Source of the DNA: Hoplostethus atlanticus
Lineage: Eukaryota; Chordata; Actinopteri; Trachichthyiformes; Trachichthyidae
Direction of reading: 5' to 3'
DNA length: 64,000 nt
Assembly: GCA_034670405.1 (NCBI GenBank)
Contig: JAXDDX010000003.1
Coordinates: forward strand, 6,140,001 to 6,204,000
This document shows positions 60,785-64,000 of this stretch, piece after piece. Position numbers and translations under genes: made by a program. Below the pieces are notes generated by a model. It was not told the DNA's origin. It ran no database searches and worked only from the letters and a program-made list of their open reading frames with translations. How positions within the stretch are numbered: position 1 is the stretch's first letter; every line of letters begins with the position of its first letter.

Positions 60785-63625
60785 CTTCAGTTACCGTGGC
60801 ATGAGCAGCCCCCCTGCCACGTGATGTATCACTACAGACGCATTACAAGTAATCCAGACACATTAGAGGAAGGTGATTTATTTATTTTTAATTACGGGGA
60901 TGTTTGAGCGAAGGTGGGTTAATAACCTGCAGGGTAAATACCACGGCGTACCTATGCTTTGCAGCACGCGGTAAACAGTAAACAAACACGTGAATGGTAG
61001 CGCGCACACGGAGGAGCGTTATGTAGTCAAGGGCGTTACTGGGCTTGACTGTGATGACTGCTGAACTGACAACGCTGATAAAATTGAAGCTCTTGTTTTT
61101 CTGTCAGCATGGGGGCATGAGCAAACCTGATGATTGTTAGTCTATGAAAGAACTATCAGCAAGACTGTCATAGATATCAGTTTTGACAGCGAAAAATTAC
61201 ACATTGCACAGGAGGCAGGGAAGCGAGTGAAAGAGACACTTGTTTGGACAGGGGCAGCTGAAATCAGTACATGCTGAAGTTGTTGTATCGAGAATGTGAG
61301 AAGCGAGCCCTGGCAACAGCAGTCAATAGTTATATATTTCCTATTTCCTCTGGAGTGTAGAGTAAAGCCGTGAATACATAATTGAATAAAGGAGAAATAG
61401 TCCAATACAAACAACAGCCCCTGCAAGACCCATTAGTATGAGTTACTTGTGATAAACAGAACTAATTCCACTTTCTCTTCAGCGCTGCACCGTGGGGAGC
61501 ACTGAGGGCCACAGAGTTCCATGGAATGCACTCTGAACAGAAAGTTGCCATTGCGATACATTACGGATCAAATGCTTTTTGCAAAAAAGCGCCAGTTTCC
61601 ATGTGATCGCAATAATGAACATAGTGAACCTTATCTTCCACGCGGTGTTCCAAGTCTTCACCCTTAGACCCAGGCAATTGGTGGATTAGAAGACTATAAT
61701 TATTAAACATGGTGTGAGAAAATGGTATTTATTGGCATTATCTCAGTTCATGATGTCAGCCTGACTCGATTAACTCCTCCAGTGAAGAGCGAATGAGGTT
61801 ACGGGCCTTATCAGGTGGGATTGTGCCTGTGAGCTGTTTGCTGTTTGCCTGTTTGCCTTTGTCAGTCATGAAGACCTTCTTATTGATGGCTGGGGTCCAG
61901 GAGGCTAAACCGATATTACAGTTTTTTAATGGCAGCGGTGCAGATACTGTGCCCCGCTTACAGCTCTCTGAAACCTTTGTTCTTCCTGCCTCCGAGCAAA
62001 CACGCCTTTAATCAACTTCCAGACCTTGAGCTGAACAGTAGCTTTAGAGATATGTTAATGGAACCGACGAGGGGAGTGCACACCCTGTGTCCACAAGCAA
62101 AGACTTACTCCTCAGCGCCTCGTAAAAAAAAAAAAAACGCTCTCTGCAAAGCAATCGTTCTAGCAACTTACGTCTCCCTTCATACTCTTGGCTCTCATTC
62201 AGCCCCATTGTAAGCATCATTTAAGGTGGACAGACTGAAATGGTGCAACAGTGCCCCAATGACAGATGAGGTGTTTGTTCTTAGCTGAAGATATCTGTGG
62301 CGATCTAGGCAAAAAACAACAGATTACACATGATGGATGAACAGTGCTGACTGCCACTTTCGGTGCAGACTCCAAACAGCCCAGTGTAATAAGTAGAATG
62401 CTGATATCCATTGCGCAAGGATTCAGTAAATCTCTCCTTATCGCGGGGCTAGATATTATATAAACACATATATGTTGGATATGATTTTATTGCAGTCGTT
62501 CTATTGTGAAAAAGGTTTGTTTACCATGCAGGAGTAATGTATCAAGGAAGGACACTGCTGCAAGGATAATATAATAGAGACAAAAACAATTCAGAGAGAC
62601 AGAGTGAGACTGTTCATTAAACAAAATAAGCGGATAATCATGAAGGCTAGGCAAGCATGGGCAGCTCTTTGAGTTTCCTGTTTGGAGAGGCGTAAACAAG
62701 TGGACTCAGCTGTGCGATGCCACAGTTATCTTCATACATATGGATCCCTCAGCTGCTTCGGAGAGCATTGTTCTAGCCCATTTGAATCATTGGCAGCTGC
62801 TCCTTCCCTTGATGAACAGTTGGACTGATGTTTGGCGATAAGAGGAAGTTTGGGTTAGCGCCCACATATGGCTCGAAGAAATACATATTCTGCAAAGCAA
62901 CAAAATAAATCCTGACGTGCCCCCCGCAAATTAGCGAGGGGGAAATCTCCACTCTCGACTGTATGAAGCCATCCGCCCAAATGTATTGTTGCTAAGACAC
63001 AAGGTTTACAAGATGGTTTTAACGCGTCCCGGTAACCGTTATCTGTGGACGGCGGTTCTCAAGGTGAATGTGTGTCTTCTCCCCTCTCTATTCACTGTGA
63101 CATGCTGCAGAAAGGCTGGATGCCCTCAGAGCACAACTTTGATGATAGCTTGTGATGGCCTGCCCAGGTGCGAGAATAACATTAGACCTGCTGGACAGGT
63201 GGCAACGGGAGAGAGGAGGGCTTGGAGGCGCAATAATGAGGGGGATGCCAGCTAGACCCCCATCTGTTGCCATGCACGGGACTCTGATCCATTAAATTGC
63301 TGCACATTCAAGTTTTGTCAGAGATGAGGAGATGTCGACTCCTCCGAAGGGTGATAGCAACGGTTTCTACTACACTGAAGCCATTTTAAGTCACCTGTAA
63401 AGCACAATTTTACCACTGCTGTGTCGTGAAAATGGGTAGTGCTGTTTCTCTCACATTGGGTTAATGATATTTCCAGGTAGATTTTCAAAAGAAATCAGAC
63501 GTTTATTGAAATGGCAGAGCTAGAAATATCCGTCCACCTGTACTCGCTGTGCAAATCTTTAGGGGAGCTACTTTTAAAGAACATACTCTGATTTTATACT
63601 CACTAATAAGAATATGTGGCAGTAC
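60785..63625. other. Unannotated, repeat-poor DNA
   Basis: No mobile-element ends or domain-bearing frames. A 13-A run at 62127-62139 is the only simple repeat. Confidence 0.45.
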
Positions 63626-63629
63626 TAAT

Positions 63630-63895
63630 AAGTTCAAGTCTTTTATTGTCATTGTACAGTATCAATTACAGTCAGACTGGACAATGAAATGTTTGTGACG
63701 AGGCACGTTTCAACTGGGTAGGTATACATGAAATCACACATCTATATATAAAACACAAACAAAATAACAATAGGACAATTAAGGGCGGATAAACTAAAAT
63801 AGAAATAGGATTAAAAAAAATGTATGAATATGAAAAAGCAGCAGGATTGACAACAGTTGTAAATAATCTTATATACAGATATACGAAATGCATGC
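63630..63895 (-). mobile_element. LINE 3' UTR remnant
   Basis: On the minus strand the 3' end reads CTGTACAATGACAATAAAAG followed by ACTTGAACTT. This is the familiar teleost LINE end 'acaatgacaataaagacttgaat'. The upstream A/T-rich part (TATATACAG, TTGTTTGTGTTTT) suits its 3' UTR. The 5' limit is uncertain. Confidence 0.55.
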
Positions 63896-64000
63896 GTGAA
63901 CAATAAACTACAATGGAGTTTCCCTGAAAAAGTCATATACTTTTCAGCCCTAATGTTTTTCCTCTACATAAAAAAATCATGGAAGGAAAGTAGAAGGCAC

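Noticed and set aside
1-64000. tRNA, rRNA, known microRNA hairpins or a CRISPR array
   Set aside because: None seen: the tRNA-like sequences belong to SINE heads, familiar microRNA seeds I looked for were absent, and the tandem repeats have no spacer pattern. Covariance-model searches (tRNAscan, Infernal) would be needed to exclude minor RNAs.

Overview
The window looks like nuclear DNA of a bony fish, probably a percomorph teleost. I infer this from the repeats: tRNA-headed SINEs, LINE 3' tails with tetranucleotide ends, TTAA-flanked MITEs, hAT and Harbinger relics, and long (CA)n/(GT)n arrays. The DNA is AT-rich, every reading frame is short, and nothing looks bacterial or organellar. Repeat families are named from memory of teleost repeats; nothing was searched.

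I found no host protein-coding gene that I can name, and no rRNA, tRNA or CRISPR array. The window is best read as a gene desert or part of a very large intron. The only open frames with recognisable protein similarity belong to mobile elements: a hAT transposase fragment (17840-18325, minus), a Harbinger Myb/SANT-like scrap (about 17190-17258, plus) and the zinc-knuckle part of an LTR-element fossil (28263-28745, plus).

Layout. 1-16.8 kb: mostly unique AT-rich DNA with one end of a TTAA MITE (about 123), a nearly complete SINE with 9-bp target duplications (3140-3471), a CpG-rich patch (about 13.5-13.96 kb) that could be a promoter or first exon, and a second SINE (about 14.58-14.86 kb). 16.8-18.3 kb: a Harbinger relic followed by a 634-bp hAT element with near-perfect 8-bp target duplications. 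18.3-28 kb: a third SINE-like repeat, a 102-bp retroelement scrap between 15-bp direct repeats, a 195-bp TTAA MITE and a G-quadruplex motif. 28.2-29.4 kb: a broken LTR retrotransposon relic. 30-48.5 kb: most of the TTAA MITEs (32210-33142, 40801-41177, 42855-43500, 47929-48480) plus a 173-bp hAT MITE (45164-45336). 48.5-63.6 kb: markedly poor in recognisable repeats apart from microsatellites, a 127-bp AT-rich tandem array, a 191-bp TTAA MITE and a C-rich quadruplex-forming tract. This block is the best place to look for conserved regulatory DNA. The last few hundred bases hold a LINE tail.

The clearest result is a group of at least six TTAA-flanked terminal-inverted-repeat elements of several families, defined here from their ends and target duplications, together with two hAT elements dated as real insertions by 8-bp duplications.
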